Part shown: positions 16,405 through 24,375 of the stretch, in pieces
Position numbering within the stretch: the first letter of the stretch is position 1
Layout of the letters: each line of letters begins with the position of its first letter
Assembly (NCBI GenBank): GCA_019635355.1
Contig: JAHBZQ010000001.1
Location: 1,364,001-1,428,000 of the forward strand
DNA length: 64,000 nucleotides
Direction of reading: 5' to 3'
Origin: Rhizobacter sp.
GTDB lineage: Bacteria > Pseudomonadota > Gammaproteobacteria > Burkholderiales > Burkholderiaceae_C
The notes under the pieces: generated by a model
What the model was told of the DNA's origin: nothing
What the model saw: only the letters and a program-made list of their open reading frames with translations
Databases searched by the model: none
Position numbers and translations under genes: made by a program

Positions 16405-17166
16405 TCAATCGAGGTGGGGGATCGCAACAAAACGCTCGCCCACCCGCGTGATGCGCAGCGCGTGGCCGAACACCTCCTGCAGCGTGGCATGCACGCGCTC
16501 GTCGCCCGCGGCGCCCACCGCCTTCACCCGCCCGGCCTGCATCACCACCAAATGGTCGGCCTGCAGCGCGAGCGACAGGTCGTGCAGCACGCTCACCACC
16601 GTGCGCTCACGCGCCAGCCGCTGGAAGAGGCGCACCAGCGCCACCTGGTGCGGCGGGTCGAGGTGGGTGGTGGGCTCGTCGAGCAGGAGGAACGGCGCAT
16701 CGACCGCGAGCGCGCGCGCGAGCAGCACCCGTTGGCGTTCGCCGCCCGAGAGTTCATGCAGGCGGCGATCGGCCCAGGCTTCGCACTCTGCGTCGGCCAT
16801 CGCCTGCTTCACGAGCGCGTGGTCGCGCGGGCCCGGCTCGGCGAAGAGCCCGAGCTGCGGCAACCGGCCGAGCTGCACCACCTCGCGCGCGCACAGCTCG
16901 CCGGTGGCCTCGCCCTGCTGCGCGAGCCAGGCGATGCGCTGGGCGCGCTCGCGCGGCACATAGCGGGCGAGCGGGCGCTCGTCGAGGCGCACCTCGCCCG
17001 AGGCGGGCGTGAGCAAGCCGGCGAGGCAGCGCAGGAGCGTCGACTTGCCGGCGCCGTTGGGACCGACGATCGCCGTCCAGCCGCGGGGCACGGCGAGCGT
17101 CACCTCGTGCAGCACCGTCGCGCTGCCCAGCCGCACGGTGAGGCCGCGGGCTTCGAGCCCGCTCAT
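16405..17166 (-). CDS. btuD: Cobalamin ABC transporter ATPase BtuD
   Basis: The cytoplasmic ATP-binding subunit of a B12/iron-siderophore-type importer, 253 residues. Walker A is GPNGAGKS (35-42), the signature is LSGGERQRVLLARAL, and Walker B with D-loop is LLLDEPTTHLD. The gene overlaps btuC by 4 bases and lies inside the riboswitch-controlled B12 operon. That supports cobalamin rather than haem or siderophore as substrate. The substrate call is from context. Confidence 0.9.
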   Translation of the reverse strand: MSGLEARGLTVRLGSATVLHEVTLAVPRGWTAIVGPNGAGKSTLLRCLAGLLTPASGEVRLDERPLARYVPRERAQRIAWLAQQGEATGELCAREVVQLGRLPQLGLFAEPGPRDHALVKQAMADAECEAWADRRLHELSGGERQRVLLARALAVDAPFLLLDEPTTHLDPPHQVALVRLFQRLARERTVVSVLHDLSLALQADHLVVMQAGRVKAVGAAGDERVHATLQEVFGHALRITRVGERFVAIPHLD

Positions 17167-18185
17167 GCGGCCACCCTCCGCTTGTGCAGCAGCCAGATGA
17201 GGTAACCGCCGCCCAACACCGCCGTCAGCACGCCGACCGGCTGCTCCTGGGGCGCCGTGAGGCTGCGCGCGAGCACATCGGCCGCCAGCAGCAACACGCC
17301 ACCCGTGGCCGCGCTCGCAACGAGCAGGTAGCCATGCGTCGCTGCGGCAAACCGGCGCACCAGGTGGGGCGACACCAGGCCCACGAAGGCAATCAGGCCG
17401 GCCTGCGACACCGCGAGCCCGGTGGCCAAGGCGAGCACCACCACCATCGCGAACCGCACCCTGGGCAACGAGACGCCCAGGCTCGCCGCACTGTCTTCAC
17501 CGAGTGTCAACGCATCGAGCGCACGCGACAGCCGCCAGCCGAGCGGCAGCGCGACCAAGAGCCCGGCGCCCATCACCACGCAGCTGCTCCAGCCGAGGAA
17601 GCCGGTGGAGCCCAGCAGGAAGGCCTGCTTGCCGCGCAGCGCATCGGGTGCGGCGGTGGTGACGAGATCGCTCACCGCGCCGAGCAGCACGCCCACCACC
17701 ACGCCGGCCAGCAACAGGCGCGCCGTCTGCTGCGCGCCCCGCGCGAGGCTCAGCGTGAGCAGCACTCCGACCAGCGCCCCGACGAACGCCGCGCCGACGA
17801 GGCCGAAGCGGGCGATCAGGTCCGCCGTGGCGAGGCTGAGCCCCTGCCCCGCCAGCATCGACGCCGCCAGCACGACCACCACGCCGAGCACCGCACCCGA
17901 CGCCGAGCCGAGCAGGTAGGGGTCGGCCAGCGGGTTGCGGAAGAGGCCTTGTGCCACCGCCCCGCCGAGGCCCAGCAGCGCCCCGGTGAGCCAGGCGCCG
18001 AGCGTGCGCGGGGCGCGAATCTGGCCGATCAGCAGCCCGCCGTCGGGCCCTTGCAGCAAGGCCCAGGTCTGCGCAGGCGACCAGCCTTCGCTGCCGGCCG
18101 CAAGCCCCGCCGCCACGAAGAGCAGGCTCAGCGCCCACAGCGCAAGCGCGAGACGCTGGCGGGAGCGGCGCTCTTCCTGCGACAT
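17163..18185 (-). CDS. btuC: Cobalamin ABC transporter permease BtuC
   Basis: An FecCD/BtuC-type permease, 340 residues, with about ten hydrophobic helices. Recognisable family segments are RAPRTLGAWLTGALLGLGGAV..LFRNPLADP, LLGSASGAVLG and GLVSPHLVRR (the loop contacting the ATPase). It overlaps btuF (ATGA at 18185-18187) and btuD by 4 bases each, so the three importer genes are translationally coupled. Confidence 0.92.
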   Translation of the reverse strand: MSQEERRSRQRLALALWALSLLFVAAGLAAGSEGWSPAQTWALLQGPDGGLLIGQIRAPRTLGAWLTGALLGLGGAVAQGLFRNPLADPYLLGSASGAVLGVVVVLAASMLAGQGLSLATADLIARFGLVGAAFVGALVGVLLTLSLARGAQQTARLLLAGVVVGVLLGAVSDLVTTAAPDALRGKQAFLLGSTGFLGWSSCVVMGAGLLVALPLGWRLSRALDALTLGEDSAASLGVSLPRVRFAMVVVLALATGLAVSQAGLIAFVGLVSPHLVRRFAAATHGYLLVASAATGGVLLLAADVLARSLTAPQEQPVGVLTAVLGGGYLIWLLHKRRVAA

Positions 18186-19054
18186 CAGCGCGCCCCTCGC
18201 GCGAGGCCGGCCAGGCAGTCGGCCAGGTGCAGCGCCGCCTCGCCCATGCGCGGGCCGGGGCGCACCAGCACCTCGTAGTGCTCGAGGTCGAAGCCACAGC
18301 TGCGCCGCTGCTGCAAGGCCGGCAGGCTGGCCCAGCCGGGGCGGCGCGGCATCTCGTCGAGGTTGCGCTGCGCGGCCATCACGATGTCGGGCTGCACCTT
18401 CACGATGAACTCCGGGTTGAGCCGCGGAAAGGCCCCGAGCGACGGGTCGATCACGTTGCCCATGTGCAGCCGCTGCAGCGTCTCGCCGATGAAGGAGCTG
18501 GCGCCGGCGGCGTAGGGCGCGGCGTCGACCTCGAAGTACACCTTCTGCCCCCGCACGCTGGCCGGCACGCGCGTGGCGGCCTCGTCAAGGGCGCGCTGGA
18601 TGCTCGCCCACGCACGCTCGGCCTCCTGAGGCGTGCCGAGCAGCACGGCCACCATGCCGAGCGCGCGCCGCACGTCGGCATGCGTCTTCGCATCGACGAT
18701 CACGACCGTCAGGCCCAAGGCTTCGAGGCGGTCCACCACGCGGGTGGACGGCTCGGCCAGCACCACCTCGGGCTTGAGGGCCGCGATGCGCTCGACCTGC
18801 GCGTCTTCCAGCCCGCCGAGTCTCGGCAGCGAGCGCACCTGCGGCGGCGAGTTGGAGAAACGGTCGACCCCCACCAGCCGCGCGCAGCCGCCCAGCGCGC
18901 ATACGGTTTCCGTCAACGAGGGCAGCAAGGTGACGATGCGCTGCGGGGGGCGCTCGAAGCGGTGCGTCACGCCACGGTCGTCTCGCAAGGCGAACGCCGC
19001 CAGCGCGGGGCTGCACAGACACAGCAGCAGCCAGCCGATGAACAAGCGCTTCAT
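18185..19054 (-). CDS. btuF: Periplasmic cobalamin-binding protein BtuF
   Basis: A class III periplasmic binding protein, 289 residues. It has a cleavable signal peptide (MKRLFIGWLLLCLCSPALA, then A). The mature part begins with the DDRGVTHRFERPPQRIVTLLPSLTE pattern typical of BtuF, and a later LKPEVVLAEPS matches the family. The ATG at 19054 overlaps the cobU stop by 4 bases. It would pass vitamin B12 from BtuB to BtuCD. Confidence 0.92.
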   Translation of the reverse strand: MKRLFIGWLLLCLCSPALAAFALRDDRGVTHRFERPPQRIVTLLPSLTETVCALGGCARLVGVDRFSNSPPQVRSLPRLGGLEDAQVERIAALKPEVVLAEPSTRVVDRLEALGLTVVIVDAKTHADVRRALGMVAVLLGTPQEAERAWASIQRALDEAATRVPASVRGQKVYFEVDAAPYAAGASSFIGETLQRLHMGNVIDPSLGAFPRLNPEFIVKVQPDIVMAAQRNLDEMPRRPGWASLPALQQRRSCGFDLEHYEVLVRPGPRMGEAALHLADCLAGLARGAR

Positions 19055-19614
19055 GCCGGGCCTTTCACATTCACCTCGAGCCCCGCCACCATGAGCGTGA
19101 CGCGGCTCGCGCGTTGCGCCACCGCCTGGTGCAGATGCCCCAGCGCATCGACGAAGTGCCGCGCCTCTGGCGACATCGGCGACACGCCGAGGCCGATCTC
19201 GTTGGACACCAGCACCACCGGGCTGCAGGTGGCGGCCAGCGCATCGCACAGCACCTGTCGCTGCGCGTCCCAGGCCGGCTCGTCGAGTGGCGCGCCGTGC
19301 ATCGGCATCAGCAGGTTGGTGAGCCAGAGCGTCAGGCAATCCACCACCAGCAGCCGATGCGGCGCGCCGAGCCGGCGCAGCATTTCGGGCAGCGCATGCG
19401 GCACTTCCTCGGTCGACACCCCCGGCACACGCACCGCACGGTCGGCACGGTGCCGGGCGATGCGCTCGCGCATCTCGGCATCGTGCGCCTGCGCCGTGGC
19501 CAGCAGCATCGCCTCATGACCCGGCTGCGCGAGCCAGGCGCGTGCGCGCGCTTCGGCACAGCGCGACTTGCCGCTGCGCTGGCCGCCGAGGATGAGTTCG
19601 ACCGACGCGGCCAC
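19051..19614 (-). CDS. cobU: Cobinamide kinase/guanylyltransferase CobU
   Basis: A bifunctional P-loop enzyme (187 residues) that phosphorylates adenosylcobinamide and transfers GMP to form AdoCbi-GDP. GGQRSGKSRCAE at residues 10-21 is the family P-loop, followed by LLATAQAHDAEM and VVDCLTLWLTNLL. I place the start at GTG 19614 because it begins just before the P-loop and after the btuB stop at 19620. There is no obvious ribosome binding site, so re-initiation after btuB is likely. The frame is open far upstream but unrelated there. Confidence 0.93.
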   Translation of the reverse strand: MAASVELILGGQRSGKSRCAEARARAWLAQPGHEAMLLATAQAHDAEMRERIARHRADRAVRVPGVSTEEVPHALPEMLRRLGAPHRLLVVDCLTLWLTNLLMPMHGAPLDEPAWDAQRQVLCDALAATCSPVVLVSNEIGLGVSPMSPEARHFVDALGHLHQAVAQRASRVTLMVAGLEVNVKGPA

Positions 19615-19619
19615 GGTGG

Positions 19620-21608
19620 TCAGAGCGCGACCCGCACCGAGAGCACCACGTTGCGCCCGGCCTCCGGGTAGATGGAGGTGGGCACGCCGCTCGCGCTGCA
19701 GCCGTAGGCCTGCGTGTAGTACTTGCGATCGGTCACGTTGTTGACGCCCAGCCCGAGCTCGACCTTCTCGGTGCTGAAGGCGTAGCGCAAGCTGCCAATC
19801 GTGTAGGCGGGCATGGTGCAGGCGTTTTCGAAGTTGGGCGATTGTGACGACACGGTGTTCACGAGCGCGCCGAGCTTGTGGCCGTCGACAAGCTTCCAGT
19901 CGACACCGACCGATGCGGTGCGGCGAGGCGTCAACGCGATGCGGCGGCCGTCGTAGGCACCGGCGGTGAACTTCGCCTCGCGCGCGGCGGCGTTCGCCCA
20001 CACGAACCAGGCCGTGGCGAGCTGCTGGCGGACTTCGAGTTCGACGCCCTGGCGCACCGTCGGGTCGAGGTTCACATTGGCGCCCGGGCCAAACGGGCCA
20101 GGGGCCGTGGGGTTGTAGCCGATCTCCTGGCGCAAGGCGCTGCGATAGGCGCGCACGTCGCCACGGCCCGTGCCCCACCCCATGCGCATGCCCAGCTCGG
20201 CATCGCGCGAGGTCTGCGGCGCCAGCGAGGCGCCGATGGCGGTGAAGCCGATTTCGTCGACGTTCGGGAAACGGAAGCTACGGCCCACGTTGCCATAGAG
20301 CGAGGTCGTCTGGCCCACTGTCTGCACCACACCGACGTTCCAGGCGTTGAAGCGGCGGTCGATGCTGGCGGTCGGCGCATCGGTGCTGGTCTTGGTGGCG
20401 CTCTGCCGGCGCAGGCCGAGCGAAATCACCGTGCCCCAGGGCATGGCGAGATCGTCCTTCACATACACCCCGCGCGAGTCCTGCTCGGCGGTCGAGCCGA
20501 AGGCGCCTGGCACGACACGCGTCCAGCTGTCGTCGTCGACACCGGCGATGAGCGTGTTGGCGAAGTCACCGAGGGGCGCGTGGTGGTGCACCCGCAGGCT
20601 GCGGTTGCGGGCCTCGATGGTGTAGGCGTAGGTGAAGCTCGTCACGCTCTCCAGCGACTTGTTGCGCTGGCCCGCATCGAACGAGACCTGGAACGGGCCG
20701 AGGGTAGTGGCTGCGAAGAGGCCGTTGCGTTGGTTGTCGACGTGGGCGCGATCGCTTTCGTGGCCGGGCTGGGCCCGCGTGGGGTCGGCGTCGTAGTCGG
20801 CCGTGGCGAGGGCGCCGGGCAGGCCTGTTTCCAGCGAATCCTGCGCATGGCGCGCACCGATGCGCAGCCAGTCGTTGCGCCACTGCGCCGCGAGGCTGCG
20901 GCCGTCGCTCGACGAATGGAAATTGCGGCGGTGCCCATCGGTGCTGCGGGCGTTGAGCGCTGCATCGAGCGAAAACCCATCCTTCACGACGGTGGCCGAG
21001 CTGCGGGCTTCGAGCAGCGAGTGGCTGCCCATCGCCAGGTACCCCTGGCCGCCGGCGACACGCGGCTTGCCGCTCGCGGCCTTGGTGGTGACGACGATCG
21101 CACCCGCGGTGCCGCCTTCGCCATAGAGCACCGAGGCGGTGCCGCCGCGAACGACCTCGACGCTCTCCACCGAGTCGATCGGGATGCCGGCGAGGCGGGT
21201 GCCGCTCATGTCGGCTTCGCTGAACCGCACGCCGTCGACGATCACCACCTGGTTCGCGTCGGCGGTGGTGCCGAAGCCACGGAGGTCGAGCTGGTAGTCG
21301 CCGCCGCCGTAGAAGTCTTGCCGGCCCGGCACGCCCAGGAGCTTCATCAGCGCGTCGTTGACGGTGACGGCGCCGCTGTCGCGGATCTGCTCGGCGGTCA
21401 GCACGCTGACGCTGAACGACAGGCGGCTCGCGTCTTCCGGGAAGCGGGTGGCCGTCACGGTGACGGGCGGGAGGGTGGGCGCCTGGGCATGGGCGGCGAA
21501 ACACGCCGTCGCAAGGGCCGACAAGGCAAACGCCGGCACGAAACGTTCAGGCGAAGAAAGACGCGCAGCGGCAGACCGTGCCGAAGCGGGCAGAGCGGAA
21601 CTCATCAT
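19620..21608 (-). CDS. btuB: TonB-dependent cobalamin receptor BtuB
   Basis: An outer-membrane beta-barrel receptor, 662 residues, for TonB-driven B12 uptake. A signal region ends near AHAQA. The TonB-box-like segment PPVTVTATR follows, then the plug domain (VNDALMKLLGVPGRQDF, IPIDSVESVEVVRGGTASVLYG) and the barrel, ending in a strand with a terminal hydrophobic residue (VVLSVRVAL). Two adjacent ATGs (21608, 21605) can start it. The cobalamin riboswitch directly upstream makes B12 or a corrinoid the ligand with good confidence. Confidence 0.92.
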   Translation of the reverse strand: MMSSALPASARSAAARLSSPERFVPAFALSALATACFAAHAQAPTLPPVTVTATRFPEDASRLSFSVSVLTAEQIRDSGAVTVNDALMKLLGVPGRQDFYGGGDYQLDLRGFGTTADANQVVIVDGVRFSEADMSGTRLAGIPIDSVESVEVVRGGTASVLYGEGGTAGAIVVTTKAASGKPRVAGGQGYLAMGSHSLLEARSSATVVKDGFSLDAALNARSTDGHRRNFHSSSDGRSLAAQWRNDWLRIGARHAQDSLETGLPGALATADYDADPTRAQPGHESDRAHVDNQRNGLFAATTLGPFQVSFDAGQRNKSLESVTSFTYAYTIEARNRSLRVHHHAPLGDFANTLIAGVDDDSWTRVVPGAFGSTAEQDSRGVYVKDDLAMPWGTVISLGLRRQSATKTSTDAPTASIDRRFNAWNVGVVQTVGQTTSLYGNVGRSFRFPNVDEIGFTAIGASLAPQTSRDAELGMRMGWGTGRGDVRAYRSALRQEIGYNPTAPGPFGPGANVNLDPTVRQGVELEVRQQLATAWFVWANAAAREAKFTAGAYDGRRIALTPRRTASVGVDWKLVDGHKLGALVNTVSSQSPNFENACTMPAYTIGSLRYAFSTEKVELGLGVNNVTDRKYYTQAYGCSASGVPTSIYPEAGRNVVLSVRVAL

Positions 21609-21694
21609 GGAAAAGACTCACGTGGACACCAACGTGCGCGCCGGCTTCCCCGCCAGCACACACCTCATGGCCCACATCAAAGCGGGCCGCCTCG

Positions 21695-21897
21695 TTGGCC
21701 GGTATCCGGGCTGGCGGACATCCCATGCGACCTTCCCAGTGCCGTGAGGCTCCAGTGGTGTTTGCACATGAGCGAAGGGGTGGCCTTCGTCCGCTTACCG
21801 TTGCGGGGGCAGCGCAGGTGGGTGCTCGGCCCGTGGGGCGTTGCGACCTCTGCTTCCCGTTTAACTGTGCCGATGTGAAAACCGGCACGGGCACCAA
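21695..21897 (-). promoter_or_regulatory. Cobalamin riboswitch in the btuB leader
   Basis: The minus-strand leader has the conserved cobalamin-riboswitch elements in order. They are GGTGCCCGTGCCGGTTTTC (5' stem), TTAAACGGGAAGC, CTGCCCCCGCAACGGTAAGCG, the CCACTGG B12-box region, CACTGGGAAGG, and AGCCCGGATACCGGCC (21712-21697) closing the core. The element ends about 87 bases before the btuB ATG. By family knowledge it binds adenosylcobalamin or a related corrinoid and turns off expression. I see no U-run terminator after it, so control of ribosome access is more likely. With the promoter at 21905-21936 it accounts for the 354-base gap between btuB and zapB. Confidence 0.95.
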
Positions 21898-21904
21898 CAC
21901 GCGG

Positions 21905-21936
21905 ATTGTAAGCAGCGCAGGTGGGCGCCCTACAAT
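21905..21936. promoter_or_regulatory. Symmetric divergent promoter of btuB leader and zapB-zapA
   Basis: ATTGTA (21905-21910) and TACAAT (21931-21936) are exact inverted repeats 20 bases apart. On the plus strand, TTGTAA and TACAAT serve as -35 and -10 with a 19-base spacer, starting near 21943 before zapB. On the minus strand, TTGTAG and TACAAT have the same 19-base spacing and start near 21898. That is exactly where the riboswitch 5' stem begins. Each -10 is thus the other strand's -35. The spacer is one to two bases longer than optimal. Confidence 0.6.
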
Positions 21937-21962
21937 GACGCAACGCAACCTTCCGGCACCCC

Positions 21963-22205
21963 ATGTCGAAGATCCAGGACCTTGCAGACCGCGTCGAGCG
22001 CTTGCTGCTGCGGCACGAGGAACTCAAGCGCACCAATGAGTTGCTGGAACAGCAGGTCGCGCAACTCACGCAAGAGCGCGACAACCTGCGCTCGCGGCTG
22101 AACGCCGCGCGCAGCCGCATCGACGCCCTGCTCGACCGCTTGCCGGTCGACGCACCTGCCGGCGACAACCACCACGATGGCCGCAACGAAGGTGAGCGCG
22201 CATGA
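21963..22205 (+). CDS. zapB: ZapB-like/TIGR02449 coiled-coil cell-division protein
   Basis: An 80-residue protein that is almost wholly a predicted coiled coil (residues 3-55, heptads of Leu/Val/Ile in RVERLLLRHEELKRTNELLEQQV), followed by a short polar tail. This family, encoded immediately before zapA in many beta- and gammaproteobacteria, is annotated as TIGR02449 or ZapB-like and is thought to act with ZapA on the FtsZ ring. Its stop overlaps the zapA ATG (ATGA). True orthology to enteric ZapB is uncertain. Confidence 0.8.
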   Translation: MSKIQDLADRVERLLLRHEELKRTNELLEQQVAQLTQERDNLRSRLNAARSRIDALLDRLPVDAPAGDNHHDGRNEGERA

Positions 22206-22528
22206 GCACCATGAAGCAGATGGAAGTGACCATCATGGGCCAGAGCTACATCCTCGGCTGCCCCGAAGGGGGCGAGGTGTCGTTGCTGGAAGCCGTGGGC
22301 AGCGTCGACCGCGAAATGAGCGCGATCCGCGATGCGGGCCGCGTCAAGGCGCGCGAACGCATCGCGGTGCTGGCCGCACTCAACCTCGCGTATGCACTTG
22401 CCGAGCGCCCCGCAGCCCCGCCACCGGCAGCGGGCGGCGCGTCGGACGCACCCACGTCCAACGTGGACATCGACGCCCTCATCCAGCGCCTCGACCAAGC
22501 CCTTGGCGCCGACGGTCAATTGCTCTGA
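22202..22528 (+). CDS. zapA: Cell division protein ZapA
   Basis: A 108-residue FtsZ-bundling protein. The N-terminal MKQMEVTIMGQSYILGCPEG is the family start, with a strand-rich head, the ERIAVLAALNLAYAL helix and a C-terminal coiled-coil region joined by a Pro/Ala-rich linker. It overlaps the preceding coiled-coil gene by 4 bases and is followed by the 6S RNA gene, a conserved order in proteobacteria. Confidence 0.93.
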   Translation: MSTMKQMEVTIMGQSYILGCPEGGEVSLLEAVGSVDREMSAIRDAGRVKARERIAVLAALNLAYALAERPAAPPPAAGGASDAPTSNVDIDALIQRLDQALGADGQLL

Positions 22529-22601
22529 AGCGGTGGTGTCGCCGCGGTGCGGCGCGTAAACTTCGCACCGTCCGTTGCGTTCGCGTGAGTCTTATATTTC
22601 C

Positions 22602-22740
22602 TTGAACCGATGCGCGTAAGCGCCAGGGCTTGGAACATCGCCTGGCAGGTGTGATCGTCTCGCGTCAGATGAACCCGAAGCCACGCTGACCTCGCCCACC
22701 TGAACCAGCCTGGGTTCAGGAATGCGGCTCACGGTTCGTG
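22602..22740 (+). ncRNA. ssrS: 6S RNA
   Basis: The region between zapA and the EVE-domain gene is the usual place for ssrS. The 3' arm ACCTGAACCAGCCTGGGTTC followed by AGGAATGCGGCTC resembles the conserved 6S 3' arm, including the TGAACC..GGTTCA hairpin and the final GCGGCTC stretch. The 5' TGAACCG (22603-22609) pairs with CGGTTCG (22732-22738) to close a long rod-like stem. A TTATAT -10 candidate at 22592-22597 fits a start near 22603. By family knowledge 6S RNA mimics an open promoter and traps sigma-70 RNA polymerase. End positions are estimates. Confidence 0.75.
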
Positions 22741-22773
22741 ACGGACACCTTTTCTTCCTCACCGACTCGTCTC

Positions 22774-23241
22774 ATGGCAAAACAACAATATTGGCTCATG
22801 AAGAGTGAGCCGAGTGAGTGTTCGATCGACGATCTGGCCGCCGCCAAGAACAAGACCGTGCCCTGGTTCGGCGTGCGCAACTACCAGGCGCGCAACTACA
22901 TGCGCGACCAGATGCAGGTGGGCGACGGCGTGCTGTTCTATCACTCGTCGTGCCCGGAGCCGGGCATCGTGGGCCTGGCCACCGTGTCGAGCACGCCCTA
23001 CCCCGACGACACCCAGTTCGACAAGAAGAGCCACTACTACGACGAGAAGTCCACCCGCGAGGAACCGCGCTGGATGCTGGTCGACGTGACGCTCGATCGC
23101 AAGACGCGGCTGCTGTCGCTGCCCGAGCTGCGGGAAGCGCCCGAGCTTGCGGACATGATCATCCTGAAGAAGGGCAACCGCCTCTCGATCACGCCGGTGA
23201 CGGCGGCCGAGTGGAAAGCTGTGTTGAAGCGGCTCGGCTGA
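22774..23241 (+). CDS. EVE-domain protein
   Basis: A 155-residue single EVE domain (PUA-like fold, often called thymocyte nuclear protein 1-like). It opens with the conserved QYWLMKSEPSECSIDDL, followed by WFGVRNYQARNYMRD and VLFYHSSCPEPGIVGLATV. EVE domains are proposed readers of modified bases in DNA or RNA; the physiological role in bacteria is unknown. A GTG at 22738 in frame would add 12 residues overlapping the 6S RNA end, and ATG 22774 begins the domain. Confidence 0.92.
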   Translation: MAKQQYWLMKSEPSECSIDDLAAAKNKTVPWFGVRNYQARNYMRDQMQVGDGVLFYHSSCPEPGIVGLATVSSTPYPDDTQFDKKSHYYDEKSTREEPRWMLVDVTLDRKTRLLSLPELREAPELADMIILKKGNRLSITPVTAAEWKAVLKRLG

Positions 23242-23252
23242 GGAGATGACAG

Positions 23253-23292
23253 CCCCTCGGCCTGTGAGTACACAGGCCGATCCCCCGAGGGG
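23253..23292. terminator. Nested hairpin between convergent genes
   Basis: CGGCCTGTG-AGTA-CACAGGCCG is a perfect 9-bp stem (about 23258-23280). A flanking CCCCTCGG and CCGAGGGG (23253-23260 and 23285-23292) form a second, competing inverted repeat. It lies just after the EVE-domain stop and before the end of the convergent GGDEF gene, where a bidirectional terminator is expected. No U-run is present. Confidence 0.5.
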
Positions 23293-23343
23293 ATGGCGGG
23301 CCGGCTTGGGAGCGGCCCGGCGCTCGGCCCGCCGCTCAGTGCA

Positions 23344-24375
23344 TCAGGCTTCGAAGCGGATGCTCGCGAGCGTCACGTGGTTGCCACCACGGCGCTGCGC
23401 CTGCGAGAGCGCGGTGTCGGCGGCCTGCAGCAGGTCTTCCTGCGTGTGCGCGGTGTGCGGGAAGCTCGCCACGCCCATCGAGACAGTGAAACCGAGGTCT
23501 TGCCCATTCAGCATCACCAGCTGAGTGGCGCACTGGCGGCGCAGGCCTTCCATGCGCGCGTGCGCGGTCGCGAGGCCCACGCCTGACAGCAGCACGGCAA
23601 AGCGGTCTTCGCTCAGGCGGCACGACGCGTCCATCGCCCGGGTGTTGCTGCGCAAGAGGCGGCCGAGCGCTTCCAGCACCCGCTTGCGCCCTTCACTGCC
23701 CGAGGCACGCGCGGCCTCGCCGAGCGGGTCGAGCGACACCGACACGAGCGCGAACTCGCGGTGCTCGCGCGACGACAGGTCGACTTCGCGGCGCAGCTGG
23801 TCGTCGAAGTGGCCCCGCTGGTAGAGGCCGGTGACGCTGTCGCGCAAGCCGTGGTCCTGCATCTCGCGGCGCAGGGTCTCGTTGGCTTGCTGTTGTTCTT
23901 CAAGCTGGCGCAGGGCCAACTGGAGCTGGGTCTCGGCCTGGCGCTGGGGCGTGAGGTCTTGCCAGATGCAGCACAGGTACTTGGCAGCGCCGCCATCGGC
24001 CGAGGGCAAGGACAGGCGCGTGACCGAGAACTCCCGGCGCCCGCCGCCGAGTTCCAGCCGATGTTCGCTGACCTGCGGCACGGTCACCACCATCGCCGAC
24101 TGATCGGCGGTGCGCAGCGAGGCGCAGGCTTGCGGGTCGACCCATTCCTCGTCGACAAGGCCATCGGCACTGCGGCCGAAGAGGGCCTGCATGCGCGGGT
24201 TCGCGTGCACGTAGCGGCCGGTGGCGGCTTCCTTGATGGCGAACATCGCCTCGGCACGGTCCAGCAGGCTCATGGCCACCACGCCCCAGGCTTGCGGGGC
24301 CAAGCCAAGTGCAGCCGTCAGGGCGTGCGCCTGGTCGGCGCGCGCAGACAGTGCCTGCTGGTTGGTGTCGGTCAT
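23344..24375 (-). CDS. PAS protein with degenerate GGDEF domain (SEDRF)
   Basis: A 343-residue signalling protein with no membrane segment. Residues about 35-145 form a PAS domain (MFAIKEAATGRYVHANPRMQALFG), then a short coiled coil (LQLALRQLEEQQQANETLRREM), then a GGDEF-type domain starting DSVTGLYQRGHFDDQL. The active-site motif GGDEF is replaced by SEDRF (255-259), so diguanylate cyclase activity is unlikely. The RxxD inhibitory-site motif (RAMD, 246-249) sits exactly five residues before it, as in active enzymes. The protein may therefore bind c-di-GMP without making it. It is a single-gene unit. Confidence 0.88.
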   Translation of the reverse strand: MTDTNQQALSARADQAHALTAALGLAPQAWGVVAMSLLDRAEAMFAIKEAATGRYVHANPRMQALFGRSADGLVDEEWVDPQACASLRTADQSAMVVTVPQVSEHRLELGGGRREFSVTRLSLPSADGGAAKYLCCIWQDLTPQRQAETQLQLALRQLEEQQQANETLRREMQDHGLRDSVTGLYQRGHFDDQLRREVDLSSREHREFALVSVSLDPLGEAARASGSEGRKRVLEALGRLLRSNTRAMDASCRLSEDRFAVLLSGVGLATAHARMEGLRRQCATQLVMLNGQDLGFTVSMGVASFPHTAHTQEDLLQAADTALSQAQRRGGNHVTLASIRFEA

